Source: Polyangium sp. 15x6 (lineage in GTDB: Bacteria; Myxococcota_A; Polyangia; Polyangiales; Polyangiaceae). Taken from it: DNA of 64,000 bases. The translations under genes and the position numbers were made by a program. Each line of letters opens with the position of its first letter. Within the stretch, counting starts at the first letter, position 1. Below the pieces are notes generated by a model. The model was not told the origin of the DNA. It did not search any database and saw nothing but the letters and a program-made list of their open reading frames with translations. Of the stretch, positions 33,048 to 41,661 are shown in pieces. The stretch covers positions 1 to 64,000 of the forward strand of contig NZ_JASBQE010000045.1 in the NCBI RefSeq assembly GCF_029960785.1, written 5' to 3'.

Positions 33048-34154
33048 TCAGCCGAAGAGGAGCATCGTCGCCGTCTGGTTCACGTGGCCGAGGAACTGCT
33101 CGCCGTACGTGCTGAACCCGACCGTCGGGATGCCCTCGAAGATCTCGCCGTACGGCTCGATGAGGCCGCGGGTCTCGATCTCGAGCGTGCGCAAGACGCA
33201 GTCGAAACCGACGAGCGCGGAGGCGCCGCCGAGTTCGTCGCGCGCCGTCGCGAGCGCGCGGCGCGTGTCCTCGACGATGTCGGTCGCTTCGAGCACCGTG
33301 AGGACCGTGCCCTCGGGGACGTTGCAGTAAAAGACGACGCTCTCGCCGCGGATCTGCTGCGGGCTGCGCACGAAGGGTTCGTCGCCGACCATCAAGCCGA
33401 GCGGGTGGTTCTGGAAGTAGTTCGCGAGCTCGTCCGCCGGGATCCCGAGCACCTCGGCATACCGAGCCGCCGCGGGTTTGCCGTCGAACGCATGCACGAC
33501 GCGCGCGGCCTCGTCGCAGGCGGTGACGCGGAGCGCGCGATCGAGCGGGCGGAAGCTCTGCGTCTTCCACGCGCGAAACGGTACGGCAGGCTCGAGCAGG
33601 AGGAGGACCGCGGCGTTCGTGAAGGCCATGCCGTCTTTCGCGACCCACGTCGACGTGAAGGTGAGATCGTCGCCCGCGGAGCCGCCGAGGATCGGGATGT
33701 CGGTGAGGTCGCCGAGGCGATCCATGAGGCGCTCCTCGGCGCTGCTGAGGCCGTCGACGAGCAGGAGGCCCACGTGCCGCGAGGGATCGAGGCTCGAGAG
33801 CGGCCTTCCAAAGTGCGCTTCGAGCGGAGCGAGCGCGTTCTTCACGTCGGCGCGATCGCGGAGGTCCTCGATGACGGCGACGGCCGCGTCCCGCACGATC
33901 TCGCTGCCGAGCGCCATCGCGACGACCGTGCCCTTGCGCCACGCGCGGCCCTCACGCTCGCCGGCCGTCGTGCAACCGACCACGAGCGCACCCGGAAACG
34001 CGCGTTGCATCGCCTCGGCGAGCGCGCGGGGATCCCGGCGGCCACCGGCGAAATAAAGGACCACGACGGGCTCGACCGAGGCGAGCTCCGCGCGCATGAC
34101 GCGCGCGACGTCGTCTGCGCCGATCACGGTCGCATGGGCAGTTCGAACGGGCAC
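33048..34154 (-). CDS. FIST domain protein (FIST_N + FIST_C)
   Basis: 368 residues starting with GTG 34154, supported by AGGAGG eight to nine bases upstream. The N-terminal half has the FIST sensory features (VVVLYFAGGRRDPRALAEAMQ, GALVVGCTTAGERE, GGSAGDDLTF) and the C-terminal half ends GVLGIPADELANYFQNHPLG-type and IPTVGFSTYGEQF blocks typical of FIST_C. FIST proteins are thought to bind small ligands, often amino acids, and sit near signalling genes. It follows a small gene by 36 bp in the same direction. Cytoplasmic; no output domain. Confidence 0.85.
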   Translation of the reverse strand: MPVRTAHATVIGADDVARVMRAELASVEPVVVLYFAGGRRDPRALAEAMQRAFPGALVVGCTTAGEREGRAWRKGTVVAMALGSEIVRDAAVAVIEDLRDRADVKNALAPLEAHFGRPLSSLDPSRHVGLLLVDGLSSAEERLMDRLGDLTDIPILGGSAGDDLTFTSTWVAKDGMAFTNAAVLLLLEPAVPFRAWKTQSFRPLDRALRVTACDEAARVVHAFDGKPAAARYAEVLGIPADELANYFQNHPLGLMVGDEPFVRSPQQIRGESVVFYCNVPEGTVLTVLEATDIVEDTRRALATARDELGGASALVGFDCVLRTLEIETRGLIEPYGEIFEGIPTVGFSTYGEQFLGHVNQTATMLLFG

Positions 34155-34190
34155 GGTGAAAGTCCTCCTGCGTGCTCTCGAAGAAGATGG

Positions 34191-34448
34191 CTAGCGTTGC
34201 GGGCCCGAGGAAGGCGGAGGGCGCCACGACACGCCCGCAGGCTGCGCGGACAGGTCGACGCCGAGCTCGCGCGCGAGGGCCTCGAGCTTGCGAAGGACCT
34301 CGGGATCGTCGGAGGTGGTGTCCGTGTGCTTGGAAGGGTCGATGCCCTTCAGCATGAGCTTCGCGCGGACGAACCCCGCCATCGTCGGGTTGCCCCGCGA
34401 CCGATGGGCGACGATGGCGTCGATGATCTGCTTGACCTTCCCCGACAT
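34191..34448 (-). CDS. small hypothetical protein
   Basis: 85 residues starting MSGKVKQIIDAIVAHRSRGN, followed by a short helix (GFVRAKLMLKGID), a DDPEVLRKLEALARELGVDL helix and a Trp/Pro-rich end. All-helical and charged with no signal peptide. ATG 34448 is preferred over 34514 because the added 22 residues are Arg-rich and lack a ribosome site. It sits 36 bp before the FIST gene, so it may be co-expressed with it. No family recognised. Confidence 0.6.
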   Translation of the reverse strand: MSGKVKQIIDAIVAHRSRGNPTMAGFVRAKLMLKGIDPSKHTDTTSDDPEVLRKLEALARELGVDLSAQPAGVSWRPPPSSGPQR

Positions 34449-34556
34449 GCTTTCGCGAGCTCTCGTACCCCGAAACGCGGCGCGATCTCTCGCCCCAGAG
34501 TCATCATCGCACAAACGTCACGTCACGCGCGAGGGCTGATCTTTTCTCGGGTCGCC

Positions 34557-34858
34557 GCGCCGGGGCGCTGCCCCGGGCCCCGCGGGGGCTGTTCGCCCCT
34601 CGACCCGAACCAGCGCAAGCGCTGGACTCGTGATGGAAGAACTGCGCGATGCGCAGTTCTTCCACCAGCCGGTGGCAAGACTGGCGAAGTCCGTCTCACG
34701 CACGGACCGCGATGTCAGCGTCGCCGGTCTTGCCTCGGCCCGTTCGATGAACTGCGCATCGCGCAGTTCATCGACCCCGGGTCCAGCGCTTGCGCTGGTC
34801 CGGGTCCAGGGGCGGATAGCCCCTGGTGGGGCCTGGGGCAAAGCCCCAGCGCAGCGGC
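34557..34858. repeat. hairpin-mosaic repeat element, copy B
   Basis: Same order of hairpins as copy A but with the two arm types exchanged: GGAAGAACTGCGC/GCGCAGTTCTTCC comes first and GATGAACTGCGC/GCGCAGTTCATC second. Compensatory changes are visible, for example CCGGGG-N5-CCCCGG in A is CTGGGG-CAAAG-CCCCAG here. It lies between the leftward kinase gene (stop at 34883) and the small gene at 34448. Confidence 0.85.
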
Positions 34859-34882
34859 CAACATGAGATCGAGGCGAGGGCT

Positions 34883-36607
34883 CTACGCCGGCGCCGGCGC
34901 GGCTGCCGCGCTGCCTGCGAGCTCTGCGAAGAAGGGGGCCAGATCTGCCCGGCCCCGGAGCGGCGCGCAGATCCGACCCGACGAGCGCAAGAGCTCCATC
35001 TCGAGCTTCTCGGCGCGCCGGCCGACGTCTGCGAGCGCGAGGAAGTGCTTCGCTTTGCGATCTTCCATCGCCCGATCTGCGATCACGAGGCTGTGCCGGA
35101 GCTCTCGGATCTGTTGATCCACCTCGGCCACTGCGCGCTCTTTCTCGACTGCGGCTGCTTCGACCTCGAGTTCGGCGTGGCGCGCGTCTGCCCAGAGGTC
35201 GACGAGATCGGCGAGCGCACGGTACGCGTCTGCGAGCTCGCGGTAAGGCTCGCGGAAGCCGCTCCGGCCCTCCCAGAACACCACCTCTCGGTGCGCCTCG
35301 CGCACGCGCGGCGGGAACGACCTCGCGGCTCCGGCGAGCGGCGCGATGCCGGCCCGCGTCGCGCGTGCTTCCTCGCGCGTCCGCGAGATGTCCACCGTGA
35401 GCCGATCCATCGCCTTGCCCTGGCGGAAGCGGCCCTCCTTCCACTCGCGGTGGATCGTGTCGAGCGCGCGTTGCTCCTCGACGCCGCGGGTTCGCAGCTC
35501 CGCGAGCTCCTTCACGTGCGCCTTCATCTGCTCCAGCGTCCGCGCAACCTCGACGGGCAGCGCACCGCCGTACGTCTTGCCGACGAGGCGCTCCACGATC
35601 TCCACGCGCGTGCTCCAGCGCTGCGCTGCGGCCGCGGACGAAGGGCGCGGCGGCGCGATCGGCACCGCGTCGAGATCGGGCGGCGCGGGGACCCGCGCGG
35701 CTTCGCTGACCTCCTTCAGCGCTGCGAGGACCCGGTGCGCGTCGACGGGCCGGCCGTCGGGGACCTTCGCCATGAGGTCGTAGACGAGCTGATCGAGCGC
35801 GGGCGGCACGTCCGGCAGGTGCTCGCCGAGGCGCGGCGGCGGCTCCAGCATGTGCTTGTTCAGGATCTGCGCGGGGCTCGGCGCGTCGAAGGGCAAACGC
35901 TGCGTCAGCATCTCGAAGAGGATCACGCCGAGCGCGTACAGATCGGCCGGCGGACCCGCGTCCGACGACGTCGCGCGCTCGGGGGCCATGTACTCGGGCG
36001 TGCCGAAGACCTCGCCCGCGTTCGTCAGGCGCACGTCCTGCGCGCAGCGCGCGATGCCGAAATCGAGGAGTTTGACCCGGTCACCGCGGAGCAAAAAAAC
36101 GTTCTCCGGCTTGAGATCGCGGTGGATGACCTCGAAGTCGTGCGCGCGGGCGAGCGCGCGGGTCATCTGGATGACGATGGGCAGCGCGCGCGCGATCGAC
36201 ACCGGGCCGTTCGCGATGACCTCCGAGAGGCTCTCGCCTTCGAGCAGCTCCATCACGAGGAACGGCGTGCCGTCCTCCGCGTCGCCGTGATCGAAGATCT
36301 CGATGATGTTCGGATGCGCGAGCCTTTGCGCGAGCTTCGCCTCGCGGTTGAAGCGCTCGCGCGTGGTGTGATCCGAGGCGAGCTGCGGGTTCAGGAGCTT
36401 CACCGCGCAGGGTCTGTCCGTGAGCAGGAAGCGGGCGCGGTACACGGAGGCCATGCCGCCGATGCCGATGAGCTCGTCGAGCACGTACCTGCCCGCGACG
36501 GTGGTGCCGAGCCACGGATCCCGGAGCACGACGAGCGTGGAGCCGTCAGCGAAGCAAGTGTTGCTCTCGCTCGGATAGCGGAGGCTGCACGTGGGACAGG
36601 ACTTCAT
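34883..36607 (-). CDS. Ser/Thr protein kinase with zinc-ribbon start and coiled-coil tail
   Basis: 574 residues. The N-terminus KSCPTCSLRYPSESNTCF is a zinc-ribbon-like CxxC...C motif. The kinase domain (about 35-300) is complete: GIGGMASVYRARF, AVKLLNPQ, HRDLKPENVFLL, LLDFGIARC and GTPEYMAPERA. A linker with EQMKAHVKELAELRTR begins a helical/coiled-coil C-terminus (about 360-550) rich in E/R/A, ending with an Ala/Pro tail. No transmembrane segment. ATG 36607 excludes 78 upstream codons that read through the intergenic region. Kinases of this type are numerous in myxobacteria; partner unknown. Confidence 0.88.
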   Translation of the reverse strand: MKSCPTCSLRYPSESNTCFADGSTLVVLRDPWLGTTVAGRYVLDELIGIGGMASVYRARFLLTDRPCAVKLLNPQLASDHTTRERFNREAKLAQRLAHPNIIEIFDHGDAEDGTPFLVMELLEGESLSEVIANGPVSIARALPIVIQMTRALARAHDFEVIHRDLKPENVFLLRGDRVKLLDFGIARCAQDVRLTNAGEVFGTPEYMAPERATSSDAGPPADLYALGVILFEMLTQRLPFDAPSPAQILNKHMLEPPPRLGEHLPDVPPALDQLVYDLMAKVPDGRPVDAHRVLAALKEVSEAARVPAPPDLDAVPIAPPRPSSAAAAQRWSTRVEIVERLVGKTYGGALPVEVARTLEQMKAHVKELAELRTRGVEEQRALDTIHREWKEGRFRQGKAMDRLTVDISRTREEARATRAGIAPLAGAARSFPPRVREAHREVVFWEGRSGFREPYRELADAYRALADLVDLWADARHAELEVEAAAVEKERAVAEVDQQIRELRHSLVIADRAMEDRKAKHFLALADVGRRAEKLEMELLRSSGRICAPLRGRADLAPFFAELAGSAAAAPAPA

Positions 36608-36681
36608 GCGCGGCGCAGGGGAGGGCAGGGGGCGGTGGCGTGGGCGGCCGGTCCCATCCACCTCCCCCGAGTGCCACCTGA

Positions 36682-38265
36682 TTACAGGATCTCGCCAATG
36701 CGCTGCAAGAGTCCGCCGCCGGAGAAGAGCGCCCGGAGCCCTTTGCGGAACCAGCCATAACTCTGGGCGGTGTACGGGAACCAGAGCGGGTCCTTGCTGC
36801 CCATGCCGACACGCTCGACGCTGACGTGCTTGATGTTGCACATCTCCCGCAAGCCCTCTTCGCCCATCGCACGGCCGAAGCCGCTCGCCTTGATGCCGCC
36901 GAAGGGCGTGTCAGGCGTGCCGCCGTTCGTCAGCACGTCGTTCACGAGCACGCTGCCCGCCTCGACGCGCTCGGCAAGACGCGTCGCGTGATCGCGGTCG
37001 CGGGAGAAGACGTACGCGTTCAAACCGAGGTGCGAGTCGTTCGCGAGGCGAAGCGCCTCCTCCTCGGTCGAGACGCGCATGAACGGCACGATCGGCCCGA
37101 AGATCTCCTCGGTCATCACGGTCATCTGGTGGTTGCAGCCGTCGATCACGGTCGGCTCGAAGAACTGCCCCGGCCCCTCGCGCCGCTTGCCGCCCGCGCG
37201 CACCGTGGCGCCCTTCTGCAGCGCGTCAGCGATGTGCTTCTCGGCGACGTCGATCTGGTGCGGGAAGATGATCGCGCCGACGTCGACGAACTCCGCGCTC
37301 GGATCCCCCTGCCTGAGGTCCCTCGTCAGCTCGACGACGCGATCGACGAGCTTGTCGTGCACCTCGCGGTGCGCGTAGACGCGCTCGACGGAGACGCAGA
37401 TCTGGCCCGAGTTCGAGAAGCCGCCGAACACGATGGCGCGCGCGGTGCGCTCGACGTCGGCGTCGGCGCAGGCGATGAGCGGCGCCTTGCCGCCGAGCTC
37501 CATCACGCACGGGATGAGCCGCTCGCCGCACGCAGCCGCGACCCTGCGGCCCGTGGCGACGCTGCCCGTGAGGATCACGAAGTCCGGCTGCGCCTCGATG
37601 AGCGCCGCGCCGGTGGGCCCGAAGCCGGGGACGACCTGGAGCAGATCCTCGGGCAGGCCCGCGCTGTCCCAGACCTCCTTGGCCTTCTGCGCGATGAGAG
37701 GCGTGACCTCGCTCGGCTTGATGACGACGGCGTTGCCCGCGAGCAGCGCGAGGATCGCATCGCGCAAGGGGAGCTGGAACGGGTAGTTCCAGGGCGAGAT
37801 CACGGCCACGACGCCGCGAGGTTTGTAGTGGATGAAGCTTCGGCGATGCTTCATCAGGTGGAGCTTGATCTCGTGCGGCGCGAGGACGCGCGGAGCCGCC
37901 TTGGCGAAGAAGGTCGCGATGTCGGCGGCGACCATGACCTCGTGGAGCAGGGCCTCGTGGCGCGGTTTTCCGCACTCACGCACGAGCAGGTCGACGATCT
38001 CGTCGACGCGATCGACGATGGCGTCGCGGAAGCGGAGCACGCGCTCGCAGCGCTCCTCGACAGGCAGCGCGCCCCAGGCTTCCTGCGCGCGCCGCGCCCG
38101 CTCGACGGCGCGCTTGACCTCGTCGGCGGAGGTGACCTTCACCTCGCCGAGGAGCTCGCCCGTGGCAGGCGCGTAGCTCCGGATCTTCGTCGCCGCGTGC
38201 CCATTGGCGCCCGGACCGCTCCCCGCAACGCTCCCCGCCCCTCGGTCCATCACCACCTGGCCCAT
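36682..38265 (-). CDS. NAD(P)-dependent aldehyde dehydrogenase
   Basis: 527 residues. Hallmarks are VISPWNYPFQLPL, KPSEVTPLIA, FVILTGSVATGRRVA, the general base in VMELGGKAPL, the nucleophile in NSGQICVSVERVY and EEIFGPIVPF. The C-terminal extension (WFPYTAQSYGWFRKGLRALF) is hydrophobic, as in fatty-aldehyde and membrane-associated members. ATG 38265 has GGGAGG six bases upstream. Probably oxidises long-chain or succinate-type aldehydes to acids. It is transcribed away from repeat copy C. Confidence 0.88.
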   Translation of the reverse strand: MGQVVMDRGAGSVAGSGPGANGHAATKIRSYAPATGELLGEVKVTSADEVKRAVERARRAQEAWGALPVEERCERVLRFRDAIVDRVDEIVDLLVRECGKPRHEALLHEVMVAADIATFFAKAAPRVLAPHEIKLHLMKHRRSFIHYKPRGVVAVISPWNYPFQLPLRDAILALLAGNAVVIKPSEVTPLIAQKAKEVWDSAGLPEDLLQVVPGFGPTGAALIEAQPDFVILTGSVATGRRVAAACGERLIPCVMELGGKAPLIACADADVERTARAIVFGGFSNSGQICVSVERVYAHREVHDKLVDRVVELTRDLRQGDPSAEFVDVGAIIFPHQIDVAEKHIADALQKGATVRAGGKRREGPGQFFEPTVIDGCNHQMTVMTEEIFGPIVPFMRVSTEEEALRLANDSHLGLNAYVFSRDRDHATRLAERVEAGSVLVNDVLTNGGTPDTPFGGIKASGFGRAMGEEGLREMCNIKHVSVERVGMGSKDPLWFPYTAQSYGWFRKGLRALFSGGGLLQRIGEIL

Positions 38266-38509
38266 TTCATCCTCCCTTGCAGGAAAGCCGAGCGACCGGC
38301 CCGGCGCGTCATGCGCATCCGCGCATCCGCGCGGGCTCCTCGCCGGCACGGTCGTCGGAGAACGTAGCCAAAGGGACGGCATGCTTCAATACGGAGAGCT
38401 CGCACCTCGGACGGCGCCCACGCAAGCTGCTGTCCAGAACGAAGGCATCCCACGACCGAGGGCGTCCCCGACCCCAAGGGCATGCCTCCGATTGCCCTGC
38501 CACAGCGCA

Positions 38510-38817
38510 GCGCCGGGGTTTCACCCCGGACCCCGACCAGGGGCTGTCCGCCCCTGGACCCGGACCAGCGCAAGCGCTGGACCCGGGGTCGATGAACTGC
38601 GCGATGCGCAGTTCATCGAACAGGCCGAGTCAAGACCCGTAACGACCCTGCCAACCAAGACCGCCGCGACCGGCAACGCCGTCCCTGGTCTTGCCACCGG
38701 CCTGTGGAAGAACCGCGCATCGCGCGGTTCTTCCAACTTGAGTCCAGCGCTTGCGCTGGTCCGGGTCGAGGGGCGGATAGCCCCCGCGGGGTCCGGGGCG
38801 GCGCCCCGGCGCGGCGG
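38510..38817. repeat. hairpin-mosaic repeat element, copy C
   Basis: Same architecture as copy A, starting CCGGGG-TTTCA-CCCCGG and ending CCGGGG-CGGCG-CCCCGG. One inner stem reads GGAAGAACCGCGC/GCGCGGTTCTTCC, where copies A and B have GAACTGCGC/GCGCAGTTC: a T-A pair has become C-G on both sides. It lies between the leftward aldehyde dehydrogenase and a rightward exported-protein gene. Confidence 0.85.
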
Positions 38818-38834
38818 CTCACGGTGGAACGAAT

Positions 38835-38853
38835 CCTTCGTCCGGAACGAAGG
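38835..38853. promoter_or_regulatory. small hairpin CCTTCGT-CCGGA-ACGAAGG
   Basis: Perfect 7-bp stem with a 5-nt loop, about 95 bp before the exported-protein gene and just past repeat copy C. Could be an operator or the edge of the repeat. Role unknown. Confidence 0.3.
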
Positions 38854-38947
38854 TGCTCCTCCTGGGCTTCGGGTGTCCTGCTCGATTTTGCGACGGGCTC
38901 TTGCGTTCGTGGGGGCTGGTCCGAATAGCCATGTCGGGGGAATGGAC

Positions 38948-39382
38948 ATGAAACAGACGCTTGGCTCGCTCGGGGCGGTTCTTTGGCTCGCGGGGACGGT
39001 GCTGCCGCTCGTGCCGGGGACGGCGCATGCGGTGGAGGGGCTCTCGATCGAGATGGGGGCGAAGGCGCAATTCCTGAATGGCGCGCTCATCGGCATTCCG
39101 GTCGTGTACACGTGCCCGACGGGGAGCACCTCTCCGAGCGTGTCCGTGCAGCTCTACCAGGCGTCTGGGCGCGAGGTCGTGAACGGGGTCGCCTTCGAGG
39201 AGGGCCTCGCTTGCGACGGCGAACCGAAGGAGACGTTGATCTTCGTGGTGCCGAGTGGCTCGTCCCCGTTCCGCCGGAGCAAGGACGTCGTGGTCGACGT
39301 CAACATCTCGGTCTGCGACGCGCTCGCGGCCACCTGCGGAAATGCGTCTGCTGGGCCTGTGCTCCTGTCGCTGCGGCGGTGA
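38948..39382 (+). CDS. exported hypothetical protein
   Basis: 144 residues with a signal peptide (MKQTLGSLGAVLWLAGTVLPLVPGTAHA). The mature part is beta-rich with four cysteines (VYTCPTG, LACDGE, SVCDALAATCGN), probably two disulfides, and a PSVSVQLYQASGREV segment. ATG 38948 is favoured over 38942 by spacing from the GGGGG tract. It ends 3 bp from the stop of the convergent gene at 39386. Family not recognised. Confidence 0.65.
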   Translation: MKQTLGSLGAVLWLAGTVLPLVPGTAHAVEGLSIEMGAKAQFLNGALIGIPVVYTCPTGSTSPSVSVQLYQASGREVVNGVAFEEGLACDGEPKETLIFVVPSGSSPFRRSKDVVVDVNISVCDALAATCGNASAGPVLLSLRR

Positions 39383-39385
39383 GGC

Positions 39386-40021
39386 TCAGCCCTCTGCTTT
39401 GCTCACGAGCGCTGCCAGCCATGCCTCTTCTTCTGCGACGAGCCGCAGCGTTTTTTCGCGCGTGGAGGCACGAACTTCCTCGACCGGGGGGTCTTCGTCC
39501 GGGTTGTGGTAGGCGCTGAGGAGACCGATCGACGTGAGCCACTCGAGATCGTCGAAGCCGGCGCCGATCTTGCGCAAGAAGTCTGCAATGACCAGCGTCA
39601 AGAGCTTGAAGTGGCCCTTGTATGGCAGACCGAGCGGACGTATCGGCGCCTCCTCGCTGATCCAGAGCGACGCGGTCGTCGCGAGCGCTCGCGCGGCGAC
39701 GGCTGGCTCGTCCGCGAGGATCTCGACGACGTCGGCGATCATGGTGAGCGCCTCTGGATTGCCGAGGGCCCTCATGCCTTTGCCCTCGAAGTGCCGCGCT
39801 TCGATCTCGGCCGGCACGACCGTCGCGCGGAGTGCGGCTTGTCCGTCGTGGGGTTCCCATACGGGCGAGATCTGGATTCCGGTCGCGCGCGTTTCGGTCC
39901 GGAGGTTCACCGTGTGGAGCAGGATCGCTCGCGCGTCGTGCATCAGGTGGTCGATGTCCGGGAGCGCGTAGCCCTCCGGAAGCTCGAGGAAGGCGCGGCC
40001 GGAGGCGGGATCGAATTCCAT
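39386..40021 (-). CDS. hypothetical protein
   Basis: 211 residues starting MEFDPASGRAFLELPEGYAL. The sequence is rich in acidic and hydrophobic residues without signal peptide or membrane segment; blocks such as DIDHLMHDARAILLHTVNLR and FEGKGMRALGNPEALTMIADVVE suggest a mixed alpha/beta fold. A stretch SIGLLSAYHNPDEDPPVEEV and a Glu/Arg-rich end follow. I see no catalytic motif. It lies 38 bp after the lipoprotein gene on the same strand and may be co-transcribed with it. Confidence 0.65.
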   Translation of the reverse strand: MEFDPASGRAFLELPEGYALPDIDHLMHDARAILLHTVNLRTETRATGIQISPVWEPHDGQAALRATVVPAEIEARHFEGKGMRALGNPEALTMIADVVEILADEPAVAARALATTASLWISEEAPIRPLGLPYKGHFKLLTLVIADFLRKIGAGFDDLEWLTSIGLLSAYHNPDEDPPVEEVRASTREKTLRLVAEEEAWLAALVSKAEG

Positions 40022-40059
40022 GCGCCCTTCTACCACGGATCGGGGACGCCGATCGCGGC

Positions 40060-40515
40060 CTAACGTTTGACCAGATCCCCGAGGGCCGGTGACGCGCCCA
40101 CCGTCCAGGCGGTCCCGGGACGCACGAAGCCCCACTCGCCGTCGGCGAATACCCACACCTCGCGCAGCTGCGTATCGCCCCGATAGAACGCGATCTGCGC
40201 GACCTGCTTGCCGCCGCCCGGCTGCTGCTCGGTCACGCGCAGGGCGTCCACGAGCGCTGAAAGCTCCTGCCCGCGCTTCTCCGCCGTGCCGCCGGCAGAC
40301 CAGGTTATGACCGCGCGATCGGCGGTCCGCACCAGCGGCAGATCCGTCGCGGTCGCCGCGGTACGCGCGTCTGCTTGCGTGCTGGCGGCTGCGATCGGTC
40401 GCGCCTCGGTGGCTGCGCTGGGAGCGCCGGGACTCGGAGCCGACTGCTGGGGAGAGTTGGTGCTGCAGGCGAGTGCGCAGGTGGCGAACACGCACCCGAG
40501 GAGGAACGATCTCAT
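40060..40515 (-). CDS. small lipoprotein
   Basis: 151 residues. MRSFLLGCVFATCALACSTN is a lipoprotein signal with the lipobox ALAC. A Ser/Pro/Ala-rich linker (about 20-55) is followed by a compact beta domain (RTADRAVITWSAGGTAEKRG, QVAQIAFYRGDTQLREVWVF, EWGFVRPGTAW). No family recognised. Located between two hypothetical genes on the same strand, with 57 bp upstream that could hold its own promoter. Confidence 0.65.
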   Translation of the reverse strand: MRSFLLGCVFATCALACSTNSPQQSAPSPGAPSAATEARPIAAASTQADARTAATATDLPLVRTADRAVITWSAGGTAEKRGQELSALVDALRVTEQQPGGGKQVAQIAFYRGDTQLREVWVFADGEWGFVRPGTAWTVGASPALGDLVKR

Positions 40516-40572
40516 GAGGGCCTCGATACCGGTCGGCGGTGGAGACAGGAAATCCCAGCCGGCCGTGGCTCG

Positions 40573-41250
40573 TCAAGCCCCGAGCGCGCAGAGCACGAAC
40601 GAAGTCGGCTTCAGGCGGAACGGATAGAAGCCGGTTCCGTAGCAGCGGAGGAGGGGGAAAAACGGGTTCGTCTCGATGATGGTGTTCTTTTGCGCGAACT
40701 GCCATTCGAGGCACTCCACCATGTCGGTCAATGCGTATCCGAAATACCAGGACGCAGCGTCCGCCTGGTCTTTGGGAAGGCCACTCGTGTCCAGCTTGCA
40801 GGGCAAGTACCAGAGCGCGCTGTCACCAATGCTCATGAAGAGATCGCCGGGGCGCGGCTCGCCAGGGGTGAGCGGCTGGAGCGCCCGTGCTTGCTCCAGG
40901 CGACTCCAGCCGTTCCTGTGGCGCACCAGGAGCTTCTTGAGCGCGCCGTACCTCCAATCCCACTCCCCAGGCACCCCCTTGGCGAGCTCACACAGCTCGA
41001 TGAACCTCGATCCGTCGGCGATCTCCGCGCGGATCGTGATGTCCTCCGGCGCCGGGAAGAGCCCCGGCTCGTAGCTCCTCGCGAGCTCGTTGTGCTCGCC
41101 GAGCAGCGCCACGGCGCGCTCTCGATTGGAGGCGCAGCTCGGAGGGACGAACCAATCGATGGCCGAGAATTCGTTCAAGACGCGCCGTACGTACGGCGTC
41201 GCCGGGCCATACTCGTAGTCCGCCGGGTCGAATGCGAAGGACGTCTTCAT
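40573..41250 (-). CDS. hypothetical protein
   Basis: 225 residues, soluble, Trp- and aromatic-rich (AIDWFVPPSCAS, PGEWDWRYGALKKLL, SWYFGYALTDMVECLEWQF, NPFFPLLRCYGTGFYPFRL). No signal peptide. The start overlaps the stop of the gene at 41247 by an ATGA, so the pair is translationally coupled. The pattern of a coupled pair of unique, soluble hypothetical proteins resembles toxin-immunity or effector-adaptor modules, but no such family was recognised. Confidence 0.65.
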   Translation of the reverse strand: MKTSFAFDPADYEYGPATPYVRRVLNEFSAIDWFVPPSCASNRERAVALLGEHNELARSYEPGLFPAPEDITIRAEIADGSRFIELCELAKGVPGEWDWRYGALKKLLVRHRNGWSRLEQARALQPLTPGEPRPGDLFMSIGDSALWYLPCKLDTSGLPKDQADAASWYFGYALTDMVECLEWQFAQKNTIIETNPFFPLLRCYGTGFYPFRLKPTSFVLCALGA

Positions 41251-41579
41251 GGCACGAGCCTTCCGAGCGTCGTCCGAAGGCCCTCACGATCCACACGTAC
41301 GACGAGGATGCCCGTCTCTCCGGGGACGATGCCGACGCCAGAAAGGAGCGAGCCGATGATCGGACCCGACGCGCCCTGGCCGAGCATGTACGTGCGCCCC
41401 GCGGGAATGACTTCTTCGACCGCATCTTCGAGCGCACGCACGGCTTCGCCGAAATCGACCGGAGCATGCGCCAGCTTGCCGCGCGTCAGCTCGAGGATCT
41501 TTCGATCGCGCTCGCTGAGCCCGAGACCATCGAGGCGCAACGGCGTTTGCAGCGCAGTGAGATCGGTGGGCAGGCGCAT
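41247..41579 (-). CDS. hypothetical protein coupled to the gene at 40573
   Basis: 110 residues. N-terminal helix (LSERDRKILELTRGKLAHAP), then FGEAVRALEDAVEEV and a beta-rich half with TYMLGQGASGPIIGSLLSGVG and TGILVVRVDREGL. The Gly-rich segment resembles a nucleotide- or ligand-binding loop but matches no motif exactly. ATGA overlap with the downstream gene. Function unknown. Confidence 0.6.
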   Translation of the reverse strand: MRLPTDLTALQTPLRLDGLGLSERDRKILELTRGKLAHAPVDFGEAVRALEDAVEEVIPAGRTYMLGQGASGPIIGSLLSGVGIVPGETGILVVRVDREGLRTTLGRLVP

Positions 41580-41661
41580 GCCTGCGTTTTACCGCTTTCC
41601 AGGAAGAGCGTCAAAACTGCTCGGCGTGGTCGCGCACGAACTGGGCTTCGTAGCGCGTGAC

